Position numbers and translations under genes: made by a program
Shown here: one piece after another, positions 31,271 to 42,066 of the stretch
How the letters are laid out: every line of letters starts with the position of its first letter
Position numbering within the stretch: position 1 is the first letter of the stretch
Notes under the pieces: generated by a model
The model's input: the letters and a program-made list of their open reading frames with translations, nothing else
Databases searched by the model: none
Told to the model about the DNA's origin: nothing
From: Gelatoporia subvermispora B
Lineage: Eukaryota; Basidiomycota; Agaricomycetes; Polyporales; Gelatoporiaceae
NCBI GenBank assembly: GCA_000320605.2
Contig: KB445828.1
Span: 1-42,066, forward strand
DNA: 42,066 nt
Direction of reading: 5' to 3'

Positions 31271-32327
31271 TTGACTCGTCAAAGCTCTAACTGCTTCCAG
31301 AGTCTCGTTAGGCCAGAGCCATCAACTAGCCTAACGCAACTGGACGACGACGGACAGCGATGGGAAGGATACGACGAGGGCGTGAATACCGATGGCGTGC
31401 ATGTGCGGACTTACATGCTTTCTTCTGCGGCAGAGTGCCCCTCCAGCGGGTCTGGCGGACCATGGCGTGAGATCACGTTGTGAGAGCCGTTCATTCATTA
31501 TTTCCATGTCGGGTCTCTTGTGTGTTCCGCACTGATGTCTCACGCCATAGGAACCGACCTGCGGACCCGCTCATATTTCGCACCTGCCGTAAGTACTGGG
31601 AAAAAATCTAGGAAGCCGCTCTTGACCATTTATCTTGCTACGCGATGCTGAGGATATGCGTACCACGTCGCCGATACCTGCAACAGCACAATGAATGCGC
31701 TTCTCGCTCTTTTACCTCAACGATTACGGGGTCGCCTCTTCCCGTCCTCAGTCTTTCCTATCCCATACGAAACCACCCAGTTGACAGAATCACTATTTAC
31801 CGAATTCGAGTTTCGGTGTCCAGAATCGGCCACGCAGCTACATGTCGACCTGGGTTGCCTGTGGACAACCAATGACGAGCCGTGGGCAGTCATAATACCA
31901 CCTCGGAGCCGGATCAGCAAAGGGTACATTGTCAAGGTCGATTCGCTCATGGATGACTTCGGCTGGGGAGTTGTCGAGGCCGTGCACAAAGTATCCCACA
32001 ACCGCGTCGTTTACCGGATCCAGCGCAACTATGTTCCTTTCCCCGACTGGATTGCTGTACGCCCACCGTGGGCACAGCTTACTCGCTCTCAACGCTGGTG
32101 TCACAAAGGGAAGGTTGTCATACATCGATTGAAAGAATTCTTCTGTTGTACATCTCCGGCTGCCCAGCAGTCCTAGGTGAGTTAACCATCCAATGGTGCA
32201 GGTGGTCCTCGCTCATAAATTTCACTGAACAGGCAGGGAGCTGCGTGCTCCAGGCATCCGTGGAGACTACTTGGAAGATGATTATTGCGACTTGGACACA
32301 CGTTTATCATCCCGGCGGAGAGTATGA
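31271..32327 (+). CDS. Unrecognised protein, probably several exons
   Basis: The best part is 31691-32176, 161 codons: 'FTEFEFRCPESATQLHVD', 'DEPWAVIIPPRSRISKGY', 'IVKVDSLMDDFGWGVVEA', 'VPFPDWIAVRPPW'. The mix of hydrophobic strands and short turns looks like a small beta-rich domain. Upstream, 31271-31483 is open, ending at 'gtgaga', and could be an earlier exon. Downstream, after a 'gtgagt...gaacag' intron (about 32176-32232), an exon reading 'RELRAPGIRGDYLEDDYCDL' to a stop at 32325-32327 fits only if the frame changes by one base near 32130. Intron phases are therefore not settled. No family was recognised and the function is unknown. Confidence 0.4.
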
Positions 32328-32332
32328 CGCAA

Positions 32333-34744
32333 GGGGGGGTGTGGGATTGGCGGGAGGTAGAGTGCAGTTCGGATATGTTGGTGGATTGTACGAGGGCAGC
32401 GAGAACGGGGCAGCGAGAACGGGGGATAGGATACGAACGCTTAGTTTGATGTCGTGTCGCCGCAGAGAGGTAGAATGTCCAAGAGCTGATGCATCGGACC
32501 TGGCGAGAGGTGTCAGACAAGACAACAGTTAGTTGGGCTGCAACCGTCAGTACTAGATCGCGGGAGCCTTGATGAAATCCAAATAGTAACCATTAGTATG
32601 AAGAAAAATGTTCAGTGCTCGACAAGGCCGTCGGTTGGTGGTCATCGCGACCCCATTCTTGCGTATACAGCCTTTCCCGCATCTCCTGCTCCTAAATGGA
32701 CAGAACGACAATGAAGTTGGACGGCAGGGACACACAGTAGGGCGGTCAGGGTGACGATTTTGCGACCAATTCTGGGAAACGACTCTCAACGCGATTCTGA
32801 GCCAACGCCAGAATCGCGCCGCTTTGCAGCTGGGCTGCGCGAAGCGCAATTGCCCTCAGGATCGATTCGTGCTGCACTAGTACCAGCTCTGACCGCCCCT
32901 ACTGACAGTCACGGTATCAGTGTTGTTTAAGAGATAGCTTGCATGAAGTGGGTCATCCAGGGGTGGCACAACTTTCGGAATCGGTGACTGACGACCGTAG
33001 CGCGCGAGGCAGTACATTCAGCGATCAATTACTGCCTGGCGTTAGAGACGGCGTTCTACCGTCCACTGCGGGAATTACGGGTAGACTCAGCACGCCAATC
33101 TTGCGGTAGCTAACCATACCCATACCGAGAGTGGTCAGGTAGTGACCGCGCACACAGTGCCGGGACAAGAGCAACCGGTAATGCGGAGATGGATACAATG
33201 CGATGCGGAGGCTCATCTCAATTCCAGGTCCCGACCTCAAAGGCCGCTGGCCCTGTGTTGGACACTGAGAACGCGCCCCCCTGGATTCACTGGGCCTGTC
33301 CAATTACTTAGCCCAAATCCCGGAATAGTCTCGTATACATTTGTTTGTACAAGATTGTCCGAACCCGGTTGGGGTATACTAGAGTCGTTTATCACAAAGA
33401 ATCTAGACAAGTTCGTCGTCTGATCAGAGCATAAGGCGGCAGAGATCGAAAGGTTCCCAGATGTCGGGAGGGAAAATGTCGGAGGGTTAGCTATGCTGTC
33501 TCCGATTGGCGCTTGACGAGGAGACCGGAGACGGGCGCAATGTCGGACTTGCCATTCTCTTCTCCGCAAGACGTCCTGCGCTTCTTTGAGGGAGAGCCAG
33601 ACATACTAGACGAAGGTTGAGTGGAAGAGAGATGGAAGGAGTGGTACGCGAATGCATAAGGAACGCGCCCCGATAAACGCGTTGCGTCGGAGATCGAAAG
33701 CGTGTCATCTCCGCATTCGTGTACTCAGAGTAATTCCGGGTTCCAGGGGTAAGGAGGGATTTCGGCGGCCTCTGCGCCCATCGGACAGCTCATCCCCTCG
33801 CGCACTACGCACGTGCGCGAAGGAGCGTTCTCGTGTCCTGTCGGCATCGCCGCGGCGCGCCACCGCGATCGCTCCCTGAGGTGGACTGCCCGCATCTGGT
33901 GCTGCCGTCTTGTGCAGCGGATGCCAGATGCGCGGAGGTCTAGGTCCGCTCAATAGGAGCCTCTGGATACCTCGTGCTTGGCGTCGCCAGCAGCCGGATT
34001 TAACGTTCGGGGCCTGTGCCAGGAGACCTCGCCCGTCTCTTCCCCGTTTGATCCGGTGAGTATCCAGTCCTTCTCCACGCTCGAGAAGACGCTTATGCGG
34101 CTCGTTCTTCATGCAGAGTCGAGCTATCTACGTGCGCGCCATTACTCCGTTCGGAATCGCACCGCGCACGTACTTCCCGAGTGAGTGGCTCCGCCACGTC
34201 TCGGACGCTCTCTTATGCTTACGCGCCGCACTCATAGGCGCATCTCCTCCTTTAGTCGTCTTTCGCCGACCCACCCTTCCTCTCCCACGTTCATGTCGTC
34301 ACCTTCTCCCTTTGGCTCGCGTTCCTCTGCTTTTTCTTATCTCCATGTGTATAACAGTGTCGTTTCTCCAGATCGGGTTTCTACTGTACCAATATTCACA
34401 TTTCTGGACAACATTGCCTTCGTTACGCCATCTACTTCCCCTGACCCTCCCCACTCTGCTCCTTCCGCATGAGCTGTGTCTCTGGATTACGTTTACTGTT
34501 GTTACACGTTGTATTTTACTGCACACGGACGCGCAGCCATGCTGCTCGCGCATCCATTCGGAATCCAGGACTGTTTTGGGAGTCCGGCGGTTGCCGGCGC
34601 TCCCGAAGGTGCTACTCTGTCTGACGCGGCGTGCAGAGGCCCACGTGACATCACGCTGTGGCCCTCTGCGGCCTCATCATATCATTGCCTCTACAGCCTG
34701 AGCCTCCTTGATTTGCTTGGCTTTAAAAATCTTGGCTTTGCCTC
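32333..34744. other. Intergenic
   Basis: No supported gene in 2.4 kb. Frames such as plus 34111-34701 are Leu/Ser/Arg-rich and look non-coding. An imperfect hairpin ('cgcatctgg...ccagatgcg') lies at about 33892-33938. Confidence 0.4.
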
Positions 34745-36688
34745 ATGCCAGCAAACATCATAGGAGCACAGCTTCCGATCTCAGCATTCTTTGGGAAAGG
34801 GTCGCAACGCAAGGCTCCGAGTCGGCAGCCTGCAGCTACCTCTACTTCAGATGTTACGATGGCTTCTTCTTCATCCAAACGTAGCACACGTCTTGCGGAC
34901 AACCGGATCACTGAGCCACCCGAGAAGAAAACGAGACGTAAAGAGAACCTAACTTCACCGCGCGGAGAAGCATCCAGCAACCCTCCAAGGTTGCGGAAGT
35001 CTTCGAATATGTCACGCCTTGAGAGAGGCAATCATGTCCTTGAGCTAGATGTCCCCGAGAGCGAAGGTATCTCACACCCGCGCATGGTGCGGATTGTTGG
35101 ATACACATGTATGCCGCGCGGCCTGATGTCACGCTCTAGGGGAAGCGATCCTCTAGAAGGCAACTTTCTTCCAAGGCCAAGCCTTCAAGAGAGACTGTGA
35201 TTGACTTGACATCACCACCACAGAGTCCCGAGAAACTCCACCAGGTCTCCGTGACTTGCGTGGAAAGCCCGCCCAAGCTTGGTGATGAGGCGGAGCCCAC
35301 TAGCTCTTTGACAACTCCTCATAGCAAGGCGGCAGCTAAAGGCAACGCGCGTGCGCTTCCAACACCACCGCCCATTGTCATACGCGTCAGGAGCCGCGTA
35401 AACACCAAAGTCGTGTCACCATCACCTGCTACAGCACCATCTGCGAGGATCTTTTCCGCGCCTTGTTGACGATACAGGCGACTGCTCTGAGAAGTCACAT
35501 CCTTCCCTCGAGAAGTATAGGCAGAATGCCTCCAGTGCTGTCACCACAAATGTCGTGTCACCATCAGCATTAGAGCCTCCGCAAGCTGATGACGACCTCA
35601 TTATCAACTTGAGCCCTCAAGACGCGTCAGAAGGCCGCGACGATATTGTTCCTTCTTCTCAGACACAGGAACTACATGCGGACACACCGCGGGAAGGCCG
35701 CCGCATCTCGTCTCCACCAGAGCGACCACCAGAGAGTTCTACATTCCACAGACGGTCCAGCACCGTTGTTCCCACCTCCCAGAGCCTGGAATGCGAACTT
35801 CGAATACTGCATAAACCCTGGACCACCTGGAAGTCCATTGAGACGTCGAGAGTAACAAGATCACAATTGTCGGAGGTCGATCTCACAGAGACCTTCCCGC
35901 GAGGGGCGGGGATCCAGACTCCACCTGTCGAACGACGCGACTACTCGGTGGCGAGCTCACAGAGTCAAGTAGAGACTGAGATTCGGATTGCATATCATCC
36001 ACTTCCCAGTAGCGCGGCTTCTACAGCACACAACGGGGACGATCATAAGGTGCCGCATCAGAAGCACGCCGCCTGTATGATCTTACGCCAAATGGGTGAG
36101 TGTCGTGTACACCCAATTCGCGAGATACAATATTGTCATTGATCCTAACATCATAAGGAATGTTGCACGTGTGGCGGATCCGCTAACATGGCCATCGCAG
36201 CGCACACCCGGGTCCCCTCATCGGGCACAGCACCCAAAATCTGTGATTCCATCGTTTTCGCCACAACAAAGCATATTGCCGCTGAGTACGACGCTACTGA
36301 TGATGCTGAGCCCTTAGGACAAGAAGATACCTCGGCTAGCACGGTTTTCCTGGAGCCCAAAGAGGAGACTCATCGTTCACCATCTTCGCCACTCGCAGTC
36401 CAACATTACCCGAACTTGCATGCGCAGCGAATAAGACCCGCGCCCCCACCTCGCCCTGAAGGATCTTCCGCTTTGGGATCGCGTACATCGCCACCTCAGC
36501 ACACCCATTCATATGTGCATGCCTCATATTTCCCATCCAATGAAGATCCTGTGGTAAACAGTGACCCAACGCGAGGTGACCTTGAGTACGAAGCCGAGTC
36601 TCAGTACCGAGACTATTCTGAAGAGTCGTCGCTCCGTTCTGTTGTTTGGGACTTCTTGGAGATGTTCGATGAGACGCAAGCAGAATGA
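34745..36688 (+). CDS. Disordered protein with N-terminal PIP box (PCNA-binding type)
   Basis: Exon 1 (34745-35086) begins 'MPANIIGAQLPISAFFGKG'. QLPISAFF fits the PCNA-interacting consensus Q-x-x-[ILM]-x-x-F-F, followed by basic residues. A 53-bp intron leads in phase 0 to exon 2 (35140-36095), and a 105-bp intron (36096-36200, phase 1) leads to exon 3 (36201-36688, ending 'WDFLEMFDETQAE'). The protein is rich in Ser, Pro, Thr and charged residues, with repeated SQ/TQ sites: SSQTQE, TSQSLE, SSQSQV, TRSQLSE, DETQAE. PIP box plus SQ/TQ cluster is typical of replication or DNA-damage proteins phosphorylated by ATM/ATR kinases. One single-base deletion near 35460 shifts the frame (TGA at 35467-35469); the rest is open. 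It is either a recent pseudogene or a sequence error. The family itself was not recognised. Confidence 0.55.
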
Positions 36689-38535
36689 CTTCTCAGACTC
36701 TGGACCTGTTCGTATTCACTACTGTATCAGTGTTGGCGTACTACTTTCTGAGACGGCATAGTCAGATGCCTTGAGATCTCGTGATGACATATACTGACAG
36801 ACGCCATCTTCAAGATCATCGCAATAGGCCCCTTCGTAAAGTTTGGTTACAGCAGCCAGAATAGGGCCCATATTGGCCGGTAGTGCGCGTTAGGCGAACG
36901 CGAATCTCATCGCCATCGTAGTACAGGTGATCTGCGACAGTCTGTCTGCCAGATACTATCATTCGACCCCTAATGCAAAAGTCTGAAGAAATATGATATA
37001 TCTCAGCTGTTAGACGAGCCGAATGCGACTGCAATGGGCCCGGTTGGTCTGCAGCGACCGGCGCGACGCCGTCCCCCCCGTATCCTTCATCTCCGTGGCG
37101 CTCGTCGTTGCGCAGCATCCCGCGGCCTGCCTAGTGTACGTCGTTCGAACCGTAGAGCGAGTGGTCGCCTCGTGGGCCAAGTGTCCGATTATCTGGCGGC
37201 GGAGGACTGAGTCTTGGAGATCCTCGGGTCGCCAGAGATCCAGAAGCAGAGAGCAGCGCCACACGGCCCGGGAAGTGGCGCGATCCCTTGAGGCTGTGGT
37301 GTGTGCGGGTAGCGAGTGAGGAGGGCGAGGCGGGCGAGCGGAGGGGAGGAGGGAGGAGGGGCGCAAGGAGAGCAGGGGGCAGGTAAAATCGCGCGGGGGT
37401 GCATAAAAAGGCCCGCGCGCTATCTCGGGCACGCTTGTCGGCGAATCCCCTCAGGCGCGGTTCTGGCAGGTTTCTGCTTCTTCGGCCTCGTTCTGGACGG
37501 ACGCCTCTGACCTCCGTTGCGCGCAGCGTGCTCGTTGCGCACGCCGCTGCCCGGTATGCGGCCTGCATACGCCATAGGGGTCGTTGGCGAAGGCGCGTGC
37601 TGTGGAAGCTCGTGAAAGTGCCCGACGCAGCTGAACATACCGTCCGAGCGTCGCGATTGAGGACCGGACGCGGCACTACTGGACGCAGCGTATTCATGTT
37701 GAACCACGAGCGGATATGTAGATGGCGGTAACGGCCGGGCGCGGGGAGTCGATATCTGGTCTGGTGCGTTTCTAGGAGCGAGGACGTGGGTCGCCTTGTT
37801 GCCGCGACCGGTGGCGAGCGCGGTATGCGGCTTCGAGCACGCGCGCGGGGTATGGGAGTATGTCGGGAGCCAGCGGGATGTCGGCAAGGCCGTCGTGGAA
37901 GTTGTGAAGAACTGAAGGGGCGGGCCTCACGTGTGGACGACGACTCTGGTTGGGAACTGCGCGTGGGGCAGGTGGCGAGTGGGGGAATGCAGCAGCTGCT
38001 GCGATGGGAGGACTGGCCCGGGCTTGTGCTACTAGCCTTGAGATAGTACTCACTCGCCATAATGTTGACCGCATCCTGCAATTAAAGTATGCGGCTAACA
38101 CGATGCGCCAAGGCTTCAGATGGTCCGCCTTGAAAAAGACAGGCTCCTTCACGAGAGAACACTGAGCACCGAAAGGTCTTGCCAATCCTCGGCTTCGAGC
38201 TCGTCCGCGGCATCAAGCGCCTGCGCGCCCGCTGGCTACTCAACAGGCTCTGCTTCCGGCCCTGCGACCTCCATCGGGTGGCGAGGACAAACTATTGCGA
38301 GCTCTCGGTGCACCCAAAGTCTCTTTGACACTATGTCGCGGTTCAACAACCCAAACTCTCAAGAGTTTGCCTTGTTCACACCGTCGCAAACGAGTTCGGG
38401 TGGTGCTACTGTTACATTCATTCACCTTGAAGCTCAGCCACATTATCTCTAATCCCTGGCATATCGCCAAGTAACAAATAGCGACGATGGTACGACATGT
38501 CCATACCCGCCAAGGGACTAATTTCGTAACCAAGT
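36689..38535. other. Intergenic
   Basis: A 316-codon minus-strand frame (38081-37131) is Arg/Ser/Pro-rich and overlaps other frames equally long; it is not believed. A purine-rich tract (gaggaggg) lies at 37320-37380. Exon-like pieces on the minus strand near 38185-38060 ('KEPVFFKADHLKPWRIV') and 36990-36750 ('MIVSGRQTVADHLYYDGDE') were noted but could not be built into a gene. Confidence 0.4.
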
Positions 38536-41001
38536 TCAGCTCTGGTATAGCCGGACCTTCGAGTACACGATGTTGCCCGTCGTCGTGACCCCAGTGCGAG
38601 GTGCGGTGGGAAACGCGACTGTGAACACGCTAGCGAGGACCGTGTAGAGATACTTCGCACATACCATACTTGTACTGTGGGGGCTGACCACCGACCTCCC
38701 GACAGTTGTCGATAAGCTACTGATCGAATTACTTGACCAACCTATACTCTCGCCCCGGTTCGGATCGTAACGATCGATGTACAACTGCATGTTGGTCACA
38801 AGCTCGGGGTCGGCACGGTTCATGATGATAATGCAACGAGCAGTAATTTCGTGATCGACGGTGATAAAACGGCCGAAGATGATGTCGCAGAACACGAGAG
38901 GAGTATCCTGACGGACTTACTTTCAAGAGGAGCCGGGGTGACACGCCTTGAGTACGTAGAAGACCGGCTGAATGCCGTGGATGGACGTGTCACCGTGCTC
39001 CTTCGACACCGCATCCAACTTCACCTGGAGAGCGGCAACATTCGTCTTCTCAGTATTGTGCTTGATTTCGCATGCTCTGGCGTCGGCAAGGAGCAGCACG
39101 CCGTCTGCGCGAGAAGAGTCGAGACCCCAGGCCTTCGACAGGTACGACTTCATTGCCAACAGGTTGAAGTCACCCGGCATCTTTCCACCAATGAGTCCAG
39201 AGACGAGTCCGGAGGTGCAATTGCCGAGAGTGCCGGAGAAGCTGACACTGAACGCAAAGCTGAGCTTCTCAAGGGCAACTTCTTCACCCTTCTCCGGAGC
39301 AGCGGAGAATTCGAGCTGCAGGTCACCCAGAATCTCGGGCTTGCCCCCGACGAGATCCTTGACGGACTTGAAGAGAGGAATCTCGTTCAGCTGCTTCTTG
39401 AGCTTCTGGGCAGCACTGATGGCAAGGATATTGACAGCCTTGAGCGGAACATCTTCTATGCTAGCGGCCGGAGAAGTACAAGGAGCGGCGGCGGCGGCGA
39501 CTGGCACAGCCGCAACAGGGGTGGACGCAGCGGTCTCAGCCTCAGCAGGTTCAGCGGAATCCGCCTCGGGCTCAACCTCGAAACTGGTGGTCGACCTCCT
39601 AGGTGTTCTTAGCATAGGAAAGGATGGTGCGGAGGCGACTGACGGAGTCGTCCTGAGTCTCATACTTCGCGTTCAAAGTACGCGAGGCCATGCCCGTGAG
39701 GGTCGGCGACGGGCCGATCTCACTGAAGCGTTCGAAGCCGTAATGGGTGGAGGGGATGTCCTGGCTCTCAATCCATCGCACAGACGCGGCGAACTGGGCG
39801 AGGAGCTCGACCAGGATCACGTAGGCAAGCTTCTGGTGTTGCTCTGCAGAGCCCCAGTTCTCCTGATCCCATTTCCAAAGAACCCTGTCAAGACACGAGG
39901 AGAGTGTCTAGTCGTAGATGAGCTGGACGTAGTCCTTGGAGACTGCAAACAGCTTCGCGAGCAAGTTCGACGCGTATCTACCGACTAGAATGTCGGGGTT
40001 GAGATGAGCCGGATTAATCCTCTTCAGCAGGTCTGCGACGACGAGTAAGACCCCGACTGAACAACAATGTAAATGGGGGAAAACTTACACGCGCGGAACG
40101 GCATGACGCCAGCTCACAGGTAACGCGAATGGAATGGCGCGCCAATTCCCGTCGGAGGAATGGTAATGAAACCACGCTCGAGCTTGATATAACCCCCGGC
40201 CTTCTGCTGATTCTTGGCGCGAGTGAAGCACGAGTCGACGATCTCGCCGAGCGTGACTTTGACTCGGTCAACATTGAATCTCTCCACCAACTAGAAGAGT
40301 AGTATCAGTTTCTGATCAATGGTATGGCAGTACGCAACATAACTTAGCGATGTCGATCTTCTCGAGCTTCAGGTAGTTCAAGACCTTAGTCGATTCCTGG
40401 AGCGCAATCAGTTCACTAGCGCAGACATATTGTTGACCTTGATGATGCGTGCTATGCGGGCGGATTGTTGCAAAAAAGCGGCTTGAATACAAACCTCAGC
40501 GCTTAAGTCGACGATCTCGAGCAATCGGCCGGTGCAATGGGCGATGTCATCGAGGACCTCCCGGAGAGCAGCATTGTTGAAAGTCTCTGGGATGCGGTTC
40601 GTTTGGCAGCGCACATGGCGCAGTTCGACCGTATCTGAGCGCCGCGCTCGGCAGCTCGCTGCGCGGTAATTCGAGAAGTCCTTGACGCGAACGCTGCGGT
40701 CCCCAGCGATCTCATGAATTGGCGCGAACCTCATCGACGGCTTGTACACGAAGCGGAAGTGGAGCGGGACGAAGAGGCCGCAGCGGTCTTCGAAGAGCGC
40801 GGCGCTGATCTGCTTGGCGGCCAGGTCGAAGCTCACCCCGACGGTCTTGAAGTCCGGCTCGTGGACGCCGTACGAGCGCGCTGCACTGTAGACCGGCATC
40901 GTGACTGGGCCAACCCCATCGGTCTTGACGACGACCTAAGTTTACATGGTGACGGTGTCCTCGATGGCGACACTGATGGTGTACACGAGGACGCAGGGAA
41001 C
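38536..41001 (-). pseudogene. FAS: Single-chain fatty acid synthase remnant
   Basis: The minus strand reads, in order: the beta-part segment 'VPLHFRFVYKPSMRFAPIHE' (near 40800-40710); the end of the malonyl/palmitoyl transferase domain ('ETFNNAALREVLDDIA', 'YIKLERGFITIPPTGIGAP', 'FHSRYL'); 'KLAYVILVELLA' and 'IGPSPTLTGMASRTL'; an Ala/Pro linker; the acyl carrier domain ('KAVNILAISAAQKLKKQL', 'SVKDLVGGKPEILGDLQLEF', 'GLIGGKMPGDFNL'); then 'HGDTSIHGIQPVF' and 'DIIFGRFITVDHEITAR'. Reading through from beta to alpha shows a fused, one-chain enzyme as in Agaricomycetes. It is dead: many in-frame stops (for example near 40153, 39910, 39600, 38930 and 38730), frameshifts, a deletion at about 40675 that removes the transferase active-site half, loss of the carrier serine, and a missing stretch after the carrier core. 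Remnant introns remain, so it is a genomic duplicate. Confidence 0.85.
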
Positions 41002-41322
41002 CTACGTGCGCGAGTAAATATGATGGCTGCACAAAGACGTCGCTGCCGAAGGACTATACATCGGCCTACCATGCTTGTGGGCTACCGCATGATGCAGTAC
41101 GTATAATTCGCGCCGACCGGGGTAGGACGAGAGTTGCAGCGTGAAAGCGGCGAGCGGCCGCTCCATAATAGCACTTGACCCCAGCCGTGAGTACGTGGTA
41201 GGGGAGGATCTCCTATTGTGGCGATACGATATCAGCGTGTGAGCACTGCAGCATGCAGCTGCGGCAGCCTGCAGGGTTTCTTTGCTCGTTGGAACATAGC
41301 GTCCCGTCCTCGCACTCCTTTC
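41002..41322. other. Intergenic, leader of the last gene
   Basis: Nothing coding recognised between the start of the fatty acid synthase remnant and the ATG at 41323. Confidence 0.5.
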
Positions 41323-42066
41323 ATGAGCGCATTCTTTGAACACACCGAGCCGGACTATGGCTGGTCGTTTGAGCCTGGGCCAGACCTCGCGGGCTATCCC
41401 CAATCTCCTCTGGCGACTCCGGATGTGCCAAACATCGCGTACACCAGCCCTTCCGGCTTCTTGGACCGCGGCCTAGCAGAATACTACAAGTACACTGGCA
41501 CTGGACAATCTTCAGGGGAAAATGCTCAGGATGGAAGCTACGGACTGGATGTGTCCAGTAACGACCAAAACGTCAGTATCCCCCAAAAATTGCCTTGTGA
41601 CAATATGATAGAACGCTGAGCTCGTGCCAACAGGTTGTGGAAAGTAGTGGGCTGGCACCGGTGCCTTTGGTGGCCCCGGTGCCTTTGGTGGCCCCGGTGC
41701 CTTTGGTGGCCCCGGATCATGTTTGGGCTGGGTACCAGAATAGTGCTGCCGATATCGGGCAGCCCGAAGAAACGTCCGAGGCACACCGATTCAGTTATGG
41801 CGATCGTGACAGGGGACAAGGTATGTCTGTGACGATGTTCCAAACTCTATCGAGGTCCATCAGTTGAGCTGACTGGCCTGCACAAAGCACGCCTCCTTCA
41901 AGCCCAACGCCGGCACAGCTTACAAACATCTGCCAGGTCGCCTGAACCGCTGCACCCTGTACCAGTTGCTGACCATAGCTGCTGCGATCCGGTCACGCTA
42001 GTTATCCCGCACTGGTTTGCGCGTTATATTGGGCTATGTCCATCTCCAGAGACAACTGGCCAGGGG
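41323..42066 (+). CDS. 5' part of an unknown multi-exon gene, cut by the window end
   Basis: Exons 41323-41571, 41634-41820 and 41888 to the window end join in matching phases (0 and 1). The first donor is GTCAGT, the second GTATGT, and the acceptors are CAG and AAG. The protein begins 'MSAFFEHTEPDYGWSFEPGP', is Pro/Ser/Gly/Tyr-rich and appears disordered. It then has three 'APVPLV' repeats from an 18-bp minisatellite, and from exon 3 'LLQAQRRHSLQTSARSPEP'. No domain was recognised. A disordered N-terminus of this type precedes DNA-binding or signalling domains in many fungal regulators, but that is only a guess. Confidence 0.5.
41660..41713 (+). repeat. 18-bp tandem repeat, three exact copies
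   Basis: 'ggtgcctttggtggcccc' is repeated exactly at 41660, 41678 and 41696. It lies in exon 2 of the last gene and encodes 'APVPLV' three times without breaking the frame. Confidence 0.95.

Noticed and set aside
36750..37020. Minus-strand frame with 'MIVSGRQTVADHLYYDGDE' and 'LEDGVCQYMSSRDLK'
   Set aside because: The two readable parts are in different frames with no splice sites between them; not enough to call a gene.
37131..38081. 316-codon minus-strand frame
   Set aside because: Arg/Ser/Pro-rich, overlapped by other frames of similar quality, no domain and no splice support.
38972..39988. 338-codon plus-strand frame
   Set aside because: It lies antisense over the fatty acid synthase remnant, whose minus-strand frame matches the family; the plus frame is a GC-driven shadow.
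1..42066. tRNA, rRNA and other RNA genes
   Set aside because: None recognised by eye. A covariance-model scan would be needed to exclude tRNAs and small nucleolar RNAs.

Overview
The window looks like a gene-poor, decayed stretch of a basidiomycete genome, most likely an Agaricomycete. The evidence is short GT-AG introns of about 50 bp, Plavaka-type transposase fragments of the kind common in Agaricomycetes, a fatty acid synthase remnant that reads from the beta part into the alpha part in one chain, a myosin-type chitin synthase remnant, and a high-GC background with many minisatellites. All family calls come from reading translations and from memory of the families; no search was run.

Layout. 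1-2.0 kb: remnant of a nonribosomal peptide synthetase end (condensation plus thioesterase domains) with in-frame TAG codons. 2.2-3.8 kb (minus): an intact three-exon gene of about 497 aa, possibly with a double-stranded beta-helix fold. 4.4-5.5 kb: a small hypothetical ORF and an Spt5-like KOW fragment. 5.5-9.3 kb (minus): one Plavaka transposase split by 2.6 kb of unrelated, repeat-rich DNA lying inside one of its introns. 9.3-12.5 kb (plus): an eight-exon acidic low-complexity gene of unknown function whose 5' end abuts the transposon. 13.8-14.6 kb (minus): a 233-aa protein with a CCHC-like cluster and a C-terminal membrane anchor, preceded by a 72-bp tandem repeat. 15-19 kb: GC-rich DNA with no convincing gene. 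19.2-20.9 kb (plus): a clear BFR2/AATF homologue with two frameshifts and no ATG. 21.3-22.3 kb: a truncated coiled-coil gene carrying a 78-bp insert between 14-bp direct repeats, and a second Plavaka fragment. 23.1-24.8 kb: a 9-bp minisatellite, a small dsRNA-binding-like gene, and an Spt5-like NGN fragment. 25.4-26.9 kb: a degenerate tandem segmental repeat. 27.1-28.2 kb (minus): a chitin synthase (myosin motor) pseudogene. 29.5-29.8 kb: a 110-bp tandem repeat. 31.3-32.3 kb: an unrecognised coding segment. 34.7-36.7 kb (plus): a disordered protein with an N-terminal PCNA-binding (PIP) box. 38.5-41.0 kb (minus): a fatty acid synthase pseudogene that has lost the carrier serine. 41.3 kb to the right end: the 5' part of a multi-exon gene that runs off the window.

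The genes do not form a pathway. The region reads as a sink for transposons and dead duplicates of core enzymes, with a few open genes between them. Single-base frameshifts are frequent, even in a homologue of an essential gene, so assembly or sequencing error must be weighed against real decay throughout.
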